Of a DNA stretch of 64,000 nt, positions 46,001 through 59,800 are shown piece after piece. The stretch spans positions 124,001 to 188,000 of the forward strand of contig OZ237742.1 of NCBI GenBank assembly GCA_965178125.1, given 5' to 3'. The number at the start of each line of letters is the position of its first letter. Positions within the stretch are counted from its first letter, which is position 1. A program made the translations under genes and the position numbers. Under the pieces are notes generated by a model. It was not told the origin of the DNA. It searched no databases and saw only the letters and a program-made list of their open reading frames with translations. This stretch comes from Bilabrum cf. latius (Eukaryota > Bigyra: Bicosoecida > Bigyra > Bicosoecida).

Positions 46001-47540
46001 GGGCCCGGGTCCTACCAGACTTCACGCTTCAGCTGCAATGGCCTAAATCACCTTAGCTCCACCCTGAGGACCCATTTCCCCCTGGGGAGCGTCAGCATTC
46101 ACGTTCCCTCCGGCGCCCGCTGCCGGCACCCCGTCCTGCTGCCCGTTCTGAGCCAACCCTGCCTTGACGTTGGCGATTGCCACGGCGAGGTTGTTGTTTC
46201 CGGCTGCCCCTACAGCCAGGCTGGCAAAGTCCCCCCGGACCGCCCTTACGAGCGCCCGTTTGGCCTACGCTGCAGCCCTCCTCGATCCCTTCTAGACAAA
46301 CTCGAGGATCCTTGAGTGGTCCTGCATGACCCGTGAGTACATAGTGTGGTAAACACGCTGTTCCCCGCGCACGTGGGGCGGCGACTGGGAGGCGAGCCTT
46401 AGCCACAGAAGTCCACGAGAGGCGCGCGTTGGCCGGACGAGTCGAAACCCGCCGCCCTTTGTCCTCCTACCTCTTCTTCCGCAACTTGTCGAGCACCTAC
46501 AGGACCTCGACCGACTTCTCCCCGATCCCACCCAACACGTCCACCACAAAGGGTACGACCCGCACGCCACTGCACACCGCCTCTTTCTGTGTCCTCACAG
46601 TCCCTGGACACCACTTGCCTTCTCCCCCGATCCGGACGCCGAGCGCTCCGAGGTCGACGGGTCTGCCGTAGCTGGCCAGCTTCATGGCATGCGCGGCCCG
46701 CAAAGCAGACCCCTCTTGCCAGTCGCTACCAATCCTCCACAACGAGCGGTCCCACTGGTAAGTTGCCGCAGTGGAATCAACCACCGTGACATCGATGAGA
46801 TAAGCCGTCCCTCGTGCTCAAAAAACAGGTCGCCTCGTGGCACGAGCGGACCGCGCCGACCCGGCCGGCAGCCGGGCCACTTGGCCCTCTGGCTCCCGGA
46901 TTGGGCGTCTGCCCGTGGCCTCGCGGACCACCTGCCAGTGCTCGAGCACGTTGAGTACCCGGAAGTGCCTGCGCTTGTCCTTGCACGTGGCACCGTGGCA
47001 GACTAACTAGATCAGTTCGACTACCTTGCCCTGCTTCCGGCACCCCGGGCAGATCTGCGTGACGCGCCACGCCTCCCCACATGCACCGTGCGTTGCCCCA
47101 AGAGGTTGTGGGGGACAGCTGCACAGCTATGGGATGGCGAGACGCTGGCAGAACATGCCCCGGGCATCTTCAGGCTGGACTCGGCTCAGGACAGAGAGCG
47201 GCGCATGCAGCCAAGCCCCGGCTCCTTGGGACCTGGCGGCGCGGATTGTGGCTCGCACCGCGCCTGCGTTCTCTCTGGTGACTGCATCGACCGGAGCGAG
47301 TCTGTCGTACGCAAGCGGAGATGGGGCATCCCAGATGAGCCTCTCCACCTGCACTCGCTCAGCTATTTCCGTCACATGGCTCTGGTTGCAGAGGCAAGCC
47401 AAAAGTTGCGTGCATTTATTGGCTTGCCCCGCTGAGGCCGGCAATGCAGTTCCGAAGATGGGCTATTTGGAACCGATCAACTTTTGCCTACCTATTCGAG
47501 CCGCCAGTCTCCTTGGGAAATCGCAGGATACTTATGTGAG
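46001..47540 (-). mobile_element. 5'-truncated LINE-type retrotransposon, copy B (longer)
   Basis: It shares 46001-47060 with copy A at high identity and extends about 480 bases further 5'. On the minus strand the extra part encodes FPRRL (like the LPxxLGGLG motif after the reverse transcriptase), an alanine-rich helix, GAGAWLHAPLSVLS and a Cys/His cluster (CSCPPQP...HGACGEAW...CPGC), the classic zinc-containing C-terminal region of LINE ORF2 proteins. TAG at several points is sense. A TAA near 47540 and frame loss further up mark decay or truncation. A small frame shift around 46815 relative to copy A suggests it is inactive. Confidence 0.72.
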
Positions 47541-47808
47541 TTTTCGTGCGTGGTGGCCTGGCATCTCCCGCTTGAAATCGATGCGTAATGCCATTCGATG
47601 CTGTTCCCATGCGTGGTGTGTAGAGATTGAGCCCATGTTTCCTACAGAGCTAGAATATTCGGATCGCACGAAGCATACGAACAAGCGTTAATGGTGAAAT
47701 ACTGTTTTGAGAAGGCTGTTCATGCCAGCAGCTTTGTATAACACCACACTGGCAAGACTTGAAATGGACCCGAGTGCATATATTGTTTTGACGCAGTAGA
47801 GTGGCACA
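47541..47808. promoter_or_regulatory. Upstream region of the giant surface-protein gene
   Basis: 268 bases, AT-richer than its surroundings, immediately 5' of the start codon at 47809. It presumably carries the promoter; no defined motif is called. Confidence 0.4.
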
Positions 47809-50800
47809 ATGGCAGACATCAGGATGTATACAGTCAAGATTAATCTAGCATTTTTAGTTTTGATATGCGCCTTGCTCCCGGGAAACGCTTTAGGAGCAGA
47901 CTTTACGGTGAGAGGATTGACAGCAAGGCAGTATGGTCTCTGTATAGCAAAACCACTTCAAGTTTATTCACTGATTCAGTCATACCTCACAGCTATCAAT
48001 TCCTGGGTCTGTCTGTGCTGTCCTGGGATCTGGAGAAATCAAGTGTTCTGGTGGGTCTGTTGCGCAGCGCGGACCCGTAAAACAGATGGATCACGATTGC
48101 TTCGTATACGAAGATGGGCTTATCGTAGATTCATGCACCATTCCATAGAGCACGATAGGCTACACAAGGGTGCGTGACTTCGACGCTTGGTGATACTTTT
48201 CACGTGTGTTGCCAATTGCTCGCAGAAGGGGCGCAAGCACTCCTAATTCATTGATACTGCGTCCTCGTCTCAAAAACATAATTTAGTTTTCCCCTTACGT
48301 ACGGTGCTATCTTGGCCACGCTGCAGGTTTCTACGGCTGCCAGAATACGTATTGGGTTACAGACAGATGGGTCCATAATAGCTGACAGTTCCGACGTGCA
48401 ATGGGTGACAGAGACGAGGTACAAGCCTGGCCCATACATTGATGTAAGACCTGGCCAGGCCGCACATTGTATTAGCACTGAACAAACTTTGCGATAAAGC
48501 TGGGGTGACAAGTATGGGAGCCTACGGAAGCGAGGTGCACGGGTGCTCACTTGCATCATATGGTGGCTAAAGACAGCTCAGTGAACAAGGTCATAGCTTC
48601 ATTCTTCACCAGGTCCCTGCTTACCCAACGCAGCTTGACGCAGGGAGACTATGTGCCTGTGGTGTCTTGGCCAGTGGGGCAGTAGACTGTTGGGGCTACG
48701 AGTGCACGCGAGCCTTGCCAGCGACTGGCGACTTCATACATGTCGCACAGTACATTGACGATCGCTACCGGCCATGCACTTGCGCTGTGTCTCGCGACGG
48801 TACCATATCGTGCCGTTTTGACCGAAGAGGCGATGAGTTCGGGAAGTGCAACCCGCCTTCAAATGCCGACTTTATACAGGTATGGCGCACTACTATTGCA
48901 ATCTGTGAGCCCAGGTCACCCCCCCTTGTATTATCGCAACCGCCTCAAAACATTCTAAACCTTTTTGTAAGCGCAGGTTGCCCGGGGGAACTACCATTCT
49001 TGCGCCGTCTCCCGTAGTGGCCGATTGAACTGTTGGGGCAACCATGATGGGTATGCTGCTCCTGGTCAAATCGCCGGCGACTTTACTCAGGTGAGAGCAG
49101 CCACTCGAACCAGCTCGATGGGGCCTTACTGCCAGCGCTGAAGAGTGCATTCAAAAGTCATGTTATGCCCCTTCGCAGGTCGCTGCAGCGACCGAGATGA
49201 CGTGCGTTAGTACTACGAGAGAATCTGTTGTGTGCTGGGGTTCCTCCCGCAACGCCGGGCTACACGGAGGACGCAGCATTAGCGTGCCGGTCACAGTATT
49301 GACATCGCTACCATACGATGATGGGTAGCTCTAGGCCATAGCCCCAGAGCTTGCCTTTGCAGCTGCCCCCGGAGACGACATGGCGCTTGCTGTTGTCCAG
49401 CTAGCCTTCAGGCCCAATGGATCGTGGCTGGAGCTACTAGCACCACAAGGCAGCTTCAAGTACATTCCATCCCGAAGTATCCCCGACAGGACGATCATGG
49501 TTGTATTTGGTGAAGACACGACCTGTTTTGTTCGTGACCAAGCCACATCGTATGAGCTTCTTTGCAGCTCCGAAAGCAGGAGCACTTTCGTGTCTCGTAG
49601 TGTTGGCATCCACCCGGCACTTGTCTCCCCCGAAATGGCAATGCCAGGTGGTAGGGGTCCACTTCGCCCAGTTGGTGTGATAAGTGGCGAAGGCGCCTGT
49701 GCAGTGATCGTTCCGGAGCAGCACATGTAGAAAGCCGCCAACAATCCTGGCTAGCGTCTGCCGCCGCTTGGCTTGACCAAAGGCACCCAGAACCTCACTT
49801 GTTTCGGTGAATCGGCAGCCGCTGTTCAACTTCGACAGAATCTGCCGCGAGAACCCCTTAATTTGGCTATCCCGCTGCAAGCTTCAGCCGTTGACTGCGC
49901 CTCGCAAACCTGCTGTGCAGTTTCAGCAACAAATGGGTCGTCACTACACTGCTGGTCGTCGCAGTCCGGGGCTCCGAACGATGCTGCTATTGGAGTTGGA
50001 ATTGCATCCAGTCTTCAACCGAAGCTCAATATTTCTGGCCTCTGCGTGGCTGACACAGCTATTTGCACCCTCGACAGCTAGGGTGCAGTTCGCTGCGTCA
50101 ATCATTCCGGCTAGAGCATGCCAGTCCCTGCGCTTCTGATGCCAGCAAGTATGAGTGGCATTCCGGCATCACCTGGGCGATTTTTGGATTGCAGCAACTC
50201 GCACATCTGTGTGGTCACCGAGTCGGGGTGTCCAGTGTGCTTTCCTTCCACTTCAACGAGCAGCGCCAAGGTCCAAGCCCACTTGACCGCAATCCAGGAC
50301 ACATTCTCCTGCTACGATGGCAACAGCAGCAGCGCCATTCCGCACGATGGGATGGCAGTGTCTACAGGTCTGCGAACAACTTGCGTGCTACAGCCTCCCA
50401 CCTCATACAGTAGGTTCAAGTGTGTCGAGGAGGATAAGATCGCAGTAGACCCGACCGACCTAGACCCAGGAATGTTTATTCGGCAGCCGGATCATCAGCA
50501 AGTTGAGGACACTTTTGTCACCGACGTGCAGAGGACTTACTTTGTGGATCCTGCCGCATCCACTTGGTCTGCTCAGTAGAACGACTCGTGCTCACGAGAC
50601 CCTCTTAACGACTATGTCATCCCGCAGGCCGCCATACGAGGACTAGCTGCCAGCGACAGAATCCACCAAACCATCATCGCCGAGCTATACTCCAACTTCA
50701 CACTATTGCTTTAGGTGATGCCAGTATGTCAAAGCGTGCAGGAGGCTGCTTATGCTTTCGCTTGGGATCGGTTAAACGCCACCTACCATTACAGACCGGG

Positions 50801-53800
50801 CTTTAGAGTCGTTGTGCTGCCAGCGCAAACTACCGAGCTAGACGATTCAATACACCATAGCAGTGCATTGCTGCGCACACGCCCAGCAGACTCCCGCACG
50901 TTTTCGCCCCCTGAGAACTCGAGCAGGCTAGACTTACCAATCAAGTAGATCGAGCTGTTCGGCTTAAGTGCTTGGGCCAGCATGGTCTCCTTCTAGTTGG
51001 AGAGGCAGGGATCCATGGACTCGGCCGAAGATTTCTTGGACGCTTGGATCAGCAACGAAGGTCGACGCCTGAACGAATCAGCAGGAGACAATGACGAGAA
51101 GCTGGGCTGGGCACACGACCTGCATGCCCGAGCTGTATTGCAGCACGGGCTCGAACGATCGAGTCGGACACAGAATCCGAATGAGGTCGAGTTTTGTGGG
51201 CCAGCAGACAATAGTTCTGCCAGAACTACTTACTAGGGCTCTACCAGCACTACTTACACGCACGACTAGCGGTGGAAGCATGCATTTGAGGCCACTGACA
51301 TGCTGTGGTCGGTTGAATCAGCACTCCGACTCGAATTAGCGGTCGAGACAGACGTGCGGGTCGTGGGAATCAACTTCATTCATGTACAGCGAGATGTAGC
51401 CAACGCTGGACCGGGCATGTCTGGTGTATCCCCTCTCATTGTGGATGTCTCTTCAGGGGCATCTTCGACGCTCCGGATCATGGGCTGCACAAGCCGTCTG
51501 GCTGCCAGGCTGAACATGTCTGCTGACGGCAGTGGACGAACGGGCATCCAGTAGACGAACGAGTTGGTCGGTGCTGCTCTGCTCCTCTCAAGCAGGCATT
51601 GCACAATCACAAGCAATGGTAGACGACATTGCAGCACGGCTGAGGCCCTGAAAGACGACGGGGCATCATACCTCGATGTTGTGATGCAAAACGTGCAGGT
51701 GCTGCCGGCATGTGTAGCAGCTTCGGCAAGTGCACTCAAGGATGGCGCAATGAGTTCCTTCGCGATTCTACCGTCAAGCAGTTCTATTCCTTCGCGTGGT
51801 TCTCCCTTGCTTCGAGCCATTGGGAATGACACTGCATCTGAGGACGCCAGGTGGGGTCTGCTCGTGGCAATAAGCAAGAGGCCAGCCCCTGCTGTGGCCG
51901 TATTTGATGGGGCATCTCGAGTAAGACTAGAGCTTTCGACTGTCTTGGATGCGTCATCATTCGTAGATCCCATACAAGTTTTGGCCCTGCGAAGTGTTTC
52001 ACGTGTGGAAGTCCTTGAAGTCGTTGCTGTCAGCGCTCGTACGGGGCTGGCTGTCCAATAGAGCCCTATGCATGCCAAAATCAAGTAGGAGATCCACAAG
52101 GCTACTCTATCTGCTTGCACCAGGGTGTATGGTGACGGGTGCAATTAGAGCTTCGCTGGCATCATGTTGGGCGGCACACCTGTGCCGCATGCCTTGGCTT
52201 TGGACTGTGCTTAGAACTACTCTCTAGCCGGGCGAAGCCCCCCTTTGCAGCTAAGTGCACGCCATGACAGCACGCCCCAGCTATCCGGCTCACTGCTTGG
52301 ATTGCACAATCCTGCGGGGTCGTTTGAGGCAGGCCTTGCCACGGTGGATGTGTCTAAGGTAATACTAGTGGATTCTACCGGAGTTCAGCGCAGAGTGAGC
52401 CCCGACCAGTCAAGTATAGCTGAATCAGTGGGTGCAGCTGTGGCCGTGTCTGGTGCTCGAAGCATCGGCGTGAGGCGCGTACTTGTAGTTCGTGCGCCGG
52501 CTGCTTTGTGGTGTGCAGCTCGACGACGTATTTTCAGCGACGCGAACAGTGCAAGCAGCATGCTATATGATTCTAGTGCTGTATTGAGTAGAGGAGTGTG
52601 CGGTGACGAAAAGGGTAGCATAGTCAGAGCATATGCTACTGACTCAGTCTCTATGGTTTCAATAGTGGATGTGGACGCTGACGCACGCAAAGCCATTGGA
52701 CGGCAACCATTCCTCGACGATGTGCTCTCGCTCGCTACTCGGTTGACTTTCAGTGGAAGTATCACTGGGCGAGCTTTGCTGCCTCCTCGAGTCTTGGCAT
52801 TTTACGAAGACGACGCTTGGGTCCGAGCAGCAAGTCAAGACGCTTTGCATGACGGGAGTATGTTCGCAGCCGATGCATCGGCAATCTGGTAGCCAATAAT
52901 GACAGCAGCAAGCCGAGCTACGCGCGACCTGGCTCCACTTCGGCCGAAACTTGAGGTTTCTCGAGCGGCCCCCTCCTCGGTTACCTTGACTGATGCAATT
53001 GTGGTCGGGTCAGGCACACAGAATCACGCGAGTGGGTGGACACAAGCTTTGCAGCTTGCTGCAACAGACTTAGCTGCATCCATAGTCCTCCTTCATAGCC
53101 CCACGGGGGAAGACAAATAGGCTTCTTTTCTGGCCGAAGCAGCTCTGAATTTAGGCTTGTCAGGTGACGGGAGCTAGATTGAAACATGCGAGCAGGACGC
53201 AATTTTGTCATCCACTGGCGCGTTTGACTACTTGCACGAGGACATCGCTGCAATGTCCAGTGAATAGCCTGCAGAGCATACTGTTGAAACTATCATGTAG
53301 TGTGTGACTTCCGCATTCGGATTTCGACCGGAGGCAATTCGTGCAGCGGCAATCTCTCTGCTCCAGACTGCTAGGTCACGGCGAACCGCAATGCACGGTT
53401 CTGGGGGCGTTGCTTCAATTCGCATGTCGGGGCGAGGGTTGGGGGCTTCCATATCAGGACTGCAGGCTGCGCGAATTGCACCGGCTGTTTGGAATGGAGG
53501 TATTCTTGCATTGTCATCAGCTGTTGGACACGGTGATGTTGGCCAGGCCAGTTCCACGGTTAGCCTCAACATTCAATCCAGTTCGATTCAAGCGGCTACG
53601 TCCGTCCTTGGGTCGGGTGGGTTCTTGTCAGTGCAATCATGGGCTCTATCTACTCATCAGGTCGAGGTCAAGCTACAGTCATCCAGCGTGTATGGGTGCG
53701 TTGCTCCAGCTGGTGCCGGTGGCTGCATTGCTGTGGCTCGCTCAAGCAGTTACCCCTGGGAGAAAGACAGCTCAACGATATCACGGCCGGCTATCGATCT

Positions 53801-56800
53801 GGAGGTTTTGGAGTCTAGTCTTTCACACGCTGTATCGGGAAGTGTTGGTGGCGCTATTGCAGTAGTAGGCGTGGGCGGCACCGTACCAACAGTTCGTCTG
53901 GTGGCTTCGACAATTAATGCGTCTCACGCCGAAGCGGGAGGCGGGGCGATATGTTTACTTTAGCTAGCGACAGCTAGCTAGCTTGCTGCAGTGAATTAGG
54001 CAGCAGCAGCTCTGCACCTTCCTATGGGCCCGCTTGCGCGTGCGGACCGCATTGCTCAACCTGATACACTAGTCACCCTCAGCTCTGCAGCCGAGGCTCT
54101 CGGGCCGGACATGGGCTTTGCTTTGCAAGCCATTGATTCTGCTACAGGACTGTTGCATGCCGGATCACTTGTGTTGAACAGTAGCCAGAGAGCCGTTTTT
54201 TAGCCGAACGGGTGGGGGGCACTCCCTGGACTGATCAGTGGGGCTCTCACGCGACCCGTGCCGCAATCTAGTATAGCGATCCAAGGCAGCTCAATTGTTC
54301 ATAGTTTCGTCGGGCGGCCTCCGTGCGTCAGAAGCTTCCGAGCAGGCGCCCAAGCAAGTTGCGGGGCCAATAGTCTTGGTTGCATTCCATGGAGTATGTC
54401 AGCCCTAAGTAATGTGCCCCCACTGCTGAATTCTGCGTAGGGTAGCTTACTACCATGGTAGAGGTCTATGCCACTGTGTAGCGAGCATGCGCGCTCTATT
54501 ATGGTACAGAATGACCTAGTGGCATCACCTTCAGCTCGCCATGCCAAGACGCTTGGCGGCCGTTTGGGAGGAGCTATTCTTCTTGCTTCTGCGGAGAATG
54601 CTTTCCTCAATATGGAAAGCTATCAAAAGCAGTTTGGCAGCAATAGATCAGTGCTACACTCATCAGTGGAGCATGCTGGAGTGGGCCTGAGGGATGGTGA
54701 CTATGAAGCTCGGCCGCCCTTACCTGCCAGAGGTGGTGCACTGGCGGCGGTGCAACTCACTGACCCACAGGTATCGCTGCAGTGGATGGAGCATGGCATG
54801 CTGCTTGGCTCAAAATGGGCAGATCAAGGTGGTTACGACCGGCTTCAGTAGGCGGTTCATGCTGCGCAGCTGCACTCTGCTCCGACAAGATCAAGCATGT
54901 TCAGCGGGTCCACACACAGCACGCTTGTTCGTGAAGAACTCTGGCAACATTCGACGAGTGTTGGAGCAAGTCAGGACAGTGATGAGCAGTCAGAACAGGT
55001 CGCAATACGAAACAACAGTTCGGGCGTACAGCGAGACGAAGCGTGCTTTGCATTCCTTAACGGGTCTTGGTGGACCGATGCATCGACGGAAACGTCCAGT
55101 GGCTTACTTGGGTTCGAATTTGCTCGCTAGGCCGCGACTGCAGCTTCTCAGTGTACAGTCCGAGACGTTGCTACGGGCTGTCCAGCAGATGATGCAACTG
55201 TCCACAATGCTTCAGAGAGTATACCGATGCGAATTAGACGGCAGGCCGTTTATGTCTAGGTGGCCTGCCGCTTTGCAAGGCAATTGGCGCTAGGTGCTTC
55301 AGGCACCAGAAATGAGACCATTAAGATTCGTTCTAGCACTTGGGTTGCGGATTGGTTGGAATTCATTGGGTCATGGGAGCGACTTGCAGCTATGCCTGAG
55401 TCTGAAATCAACCCAACGAAGCCGTCACTGACTGTAATCGTTCGGGATGGGACTTCTATTCGTAGGTCTGTTAGTGCGGCCGCACCTGGCACTAAGTCTT
55501 CTTCCACCTCAGGGGGCGGCTCACTTTACATTGAAGGAGCCAAAAGCTACATCCTTGGTGGGGCCTCCCTTGCACATGGGTCCACAGGAGGATCGGGAGG
55601 GGTCATTCTGGCTAGATAGAGCTCACTACTTCTGGCAGGAGCTAGCATCTCCACAGGTTTGGCATGGGATGGTGTAGGTGGCTGCGTTGCCCATCTCGAC
55701 GCGCAATCGACAGAATCTCAGGTACGAGACGGTAGTACCATTTCGGGTTGCGTTGCGATGCGTGCTGACGGAGGCATCATTCAGCATATTGCTGGGGACG
55801 GGCAGTTTGGAGGGGGGTGTCTCGCAACAGTCCGATCAAGCATAAAGGTTGGACCTCATGCCAGGCTAGATGGCTGCAGGGCCAATGCTATGGGTGGTGC
55901 TTGGATGCACACTGGGGAGCAGTCTCGCGCTGAGCTAATCGGTCCAGTTGCATTGCACGACGGTATCGTACTCGGAGATGGGTACAATCTGCAAGCAATG
56001 AAGCAAGGGCATCTGGAGATCACGACACACCGCGCGGACGAGCAGTCTACCCCTCAGGAACCGCTCGCTCCCCTAGAGCCGCGGCACATCGTCGCAGGTG
56101 GGGGATTGCTTGGTATATCAAGTTCTTTTAGTTTGAACTCTTCGCTATGCAGACCTGTTGGCACGTGCTCGTTCTCGCTCGGGAAAATACATGGGATGCG
56201 ATCGGCCAGAGGGGGTTGCCTGATGGCGGATAGCCTGGCCCAGCTTGACGTCGCATATCTGGGTCTGTCGGATTGTTCTATCTGGAGCACGCTTCCTACT
56301 GATGTTTAGCCAAAGCCAGCGGGATAGGGTGGAGCAGTGTCAGTTTCACGGATGCGCGTATCAGATGCCTTGTACTCGGCAGCGACCATCCGATCTGTTT
56401 TAGTGGAGGATGGCTCTGCCTTGGGAGGCGCTGCCTTTTCTCTCGATTTGCGGTCATCTGGTGAGGCTACTCTAGACAAAGCAGTGATCAAAGGTGTTGC
56501 TAAAGGAGTTGGAAAGGCTGTGTATTTCCCCGATCCATCTGGCGTGCCTCATCAAGATCTGAATTCATACGGCTGCGATGACCATGGTACGGCATTGAGT
56601 GGCTCAGCCTTGCTATGGTATAGGAGATCCTGCTTGGGGGCAGCCGCTGTCAAAGGTATCTGTCCGGGATGCCTCATCGACGACGCATTCCAGCCTCAAC
56701 TATTAGGCCTCGATCGTGTGAAATCGCCTACAGTAAGATTTTGGCAGATGGCTAGCCATTCGGATTCGAGATAGCTTTCATCCCGACATTCGAATGCCTC

Positions 56801-59800
56801 AGCGATGAGCCAAAAGGGTAGTGCATGGCGCACCTTGCGCCCTTTTGCATCCGGCATGCGCCGCTTGGAAACGTAGTACGTGCTTCCGTCCTCCAGCAGT
56901 GCGAGTGCGGTACGGCAGGCTGAGACGATATACTTACCGGGCATCGAATCGCAGAAATCGCTTCTAGTCGCAAGTCTGCTCGACGCGTTTTCTATGCCAC
57001 TTGATGGCGACCTGGCGCAGCAGTACGGGGTGCTTTGCAACGTGTAGGCAACGCAAGAGCTTACTCATGGCACCAGACAAGCCGTCCTTCCAGTCAACTC
57101 AACCCGCACATATACTCCAAATACTGCAACGGGAACCGTTGACGTGCGGCCGTATGGTCTGCTGGCAAGCATGGGGGCGGTGGTCCGTCTATAGGTGCGT
57201 TGCTCTAGCAGTGTGTTGGGAATCGAATCGGACCCCGTGGAGATTCTCACTCGAGTTGCTGGCATCAAGGCGGGGCTATCATTTGCCGTAGCCAACACCT
57301 CAGGTTTAACCACTTATCTGACAGTCTTGTCAGCAGATGCATCAACTGTCGGGATTCTGCAGCGGGCTCAAGAGGACCGGGATGCGCTTGCATTGAGTTG
57401 TCGTACATCAGAGTCAGAGAGTACCAGCTATTCTTACAAGCCAGAGATTTAGGTCAAACTGTTATCTGATGCCGGCGGGCCTTCGGGGCAATACAACGAG
57501 GGCGTTCGCTTGGCGAACATTTTATGCTCTCTCCAGTCCGTAAATCCTCGCCCAGTTCAAAGTGCCTTAGCAGCCGAGCTGGCAAGCCCATCATTGCAGA
57601 CAGGTGGAGCCTCGGTTCTGCTTGGGTCGACTTGCAGTAGAACAAATGACAATGGCACTGCCAGGTTCAAGGGCCTAGGTGCGCAGCGCACGGAAATGCA
57701 TACCGGGGCCGGTCCAGGGCTTGTTACGACTCTTCCTTTTGGGTGGGAGACCGACATTGGCGTCTAGTGCGACTGGGGGAATCCGTCAGAGCCATTCGGG
57801 GAAGTGAACACGTTGAAACTACAGTCACCACTCATGGTTTGGGCTGTGAGGGCGTGGAAGCACAACCCAATCGGCAACGGCGTCATTCAAGAGCTAGTAG
57901 AGCCGAGCGATGCTCTGTTGTCTTAGCTGTAGCCATCCACTTATGGTACAACTCGTGCCCTGGCAGCAGGACGTGGTCGTCCTTCAGATTGGTTGCACCC
58001 TTGGCGGTTGCCAGTTGCTGCTGACGCAACCGCGTGGGCACCGCCGCACCCTATTGCTCCAACGCTGACCTCTCTGCCCGGAAAAAGTCTTCCAGCAACA
58101 TCGCACCTCCCATTTGCCTCGCCTATTCTTTTACATGAAGGCCAGGTGCTTGAGCCCTCGTGGCCATCTGCTCTCCCGAGTATGCCGTCTATCAGCGAAG
58201 GTGTGCAGCCTCTGTCGCCGGCACCGGAGATACTTGTAGAAGTGCGAGGCGCATCGGCGGCAACAATGTCACAGCGTGGATCTAGGGTTGCGTGCTCTCT
58301 TCAAATCGAAGCATGGGCGGCTTGGAAGAGTGGAAACGCTGCAAGGCTAGTTGATGCTGGATAGATCCAAGTGCCGCAGCTTGTGGGCAATGTAACGTGG
58401 GTGGGGATAGCCGATTGGGAGCCGGTTTCTCTGAAAGCAAAGACTGATACGGGCGGTACGATTGCCTACGGAGGATTCTTACAATTTGAAAAGTAGACTG
58501 AAATGTTGTCTTCGGAGCTGAGTGGCGGGGTCTGGTCGTCAGCCGTACAGGGCAACCCAATCCCAGATGCAACATCGGCTACGAGTCAAGTACTTTCTTT
58601 GCGTAATGCAACTAGAAGCTTGCCTTAGCAAGGAGCTATGGCCCGAGTTCGGTTTCCTTATGTCGGCATCGCAGGCGTTTCCTCGGGTGCCTCAGTGGTG
58701 CTTGGTGCCCGGTGCACTTGGGGCGGCATGCACGACGTCAGCCGCGCACCGGCTGCATCGCGACCTCTTCTGCGGAGCGATGTCTTGCCCCTCCAAGTTA
58801 CTTTGGACCGCAAGAGAATGCGATCGTAGCTCGTGGCTGGGTTTGATGTGTCTCAGGGCCACGCTGTGAATGCCTCGCTGGATCCTGAGTTGGTCGAGTA
58901 TCCGGTGGTCAGTGTTGCACACTGGTCCGACATTCCTGCTGACGACTTAGTTGCTGCAGGGCAGCAGATTTCTGGCCATATTGTTCCCCAAAAACAAGTA
59001 TTAGAGCTTGTTCCAGCCCCTGCAGCTCAGGTGAGCATTTCACCTCCTTTCGATGACCTTTTGCGCGGAGAACCAGACCAGGTTTACCGGGGATCGAAAA
59101 TCACCTCCAACCAGGCTGAACGAATCGAGACCTATCTAGGAGTCGTAGGGCTACCGCAGGTGGGGTCATGGCCATCAAGGCTGCAATTTCCGGCAGCCTT
59201 GGCACACCGCTAGAATCCGGTGGATCGATCGCCAATCAGCCCGTCTTAGATCCAGCTGGTGAATGCCTCTTTTAGTCGTGGTCTTCATGCTTCAAATGGT
59301 AACGAAGGGGCAGCTGGCTGGTATACAGTCTTTAAGGGCGTCGGTGTCAGTACAATACGTCGAGACGATGCGTCAAGCGCGTTTCACAGGGGTGCTGCTA
59401 CCTACCTAAAGATTGAAGCTCACTGGATAAACGGTGAGGTATTTACTCAGGTGATGCCTGTAGCTCAAGTATCAGATCTGCTCGCTGTGGTTCCTCCTTC
59501 GACGGTGAGATGGAGCGTTTCTTTTCCTGAAGAGGCTCTAAGGAGCCAGCAGTCTTGGGTCAACGTTGCCTCTGAGCTCCTCCATACAGAAAATGCAGTA
59601 ACGCATGCGGGCAACTCGTCGGCAGTTCAAATTGAAACCTTACCAAGTGCAGACAGGGGATATGCACTCAGCGGATAGACGTCAGACCTCATTATTCGTG
59701 ATGTGGATCTCTAGTCGCTCCGTCCAGCTCCCGAGCTTGTGGTAGCTGCTGTATTTCCTTGCAACGTGACGGATCGCTGGCCTGGACTCATTGGCCCTGA

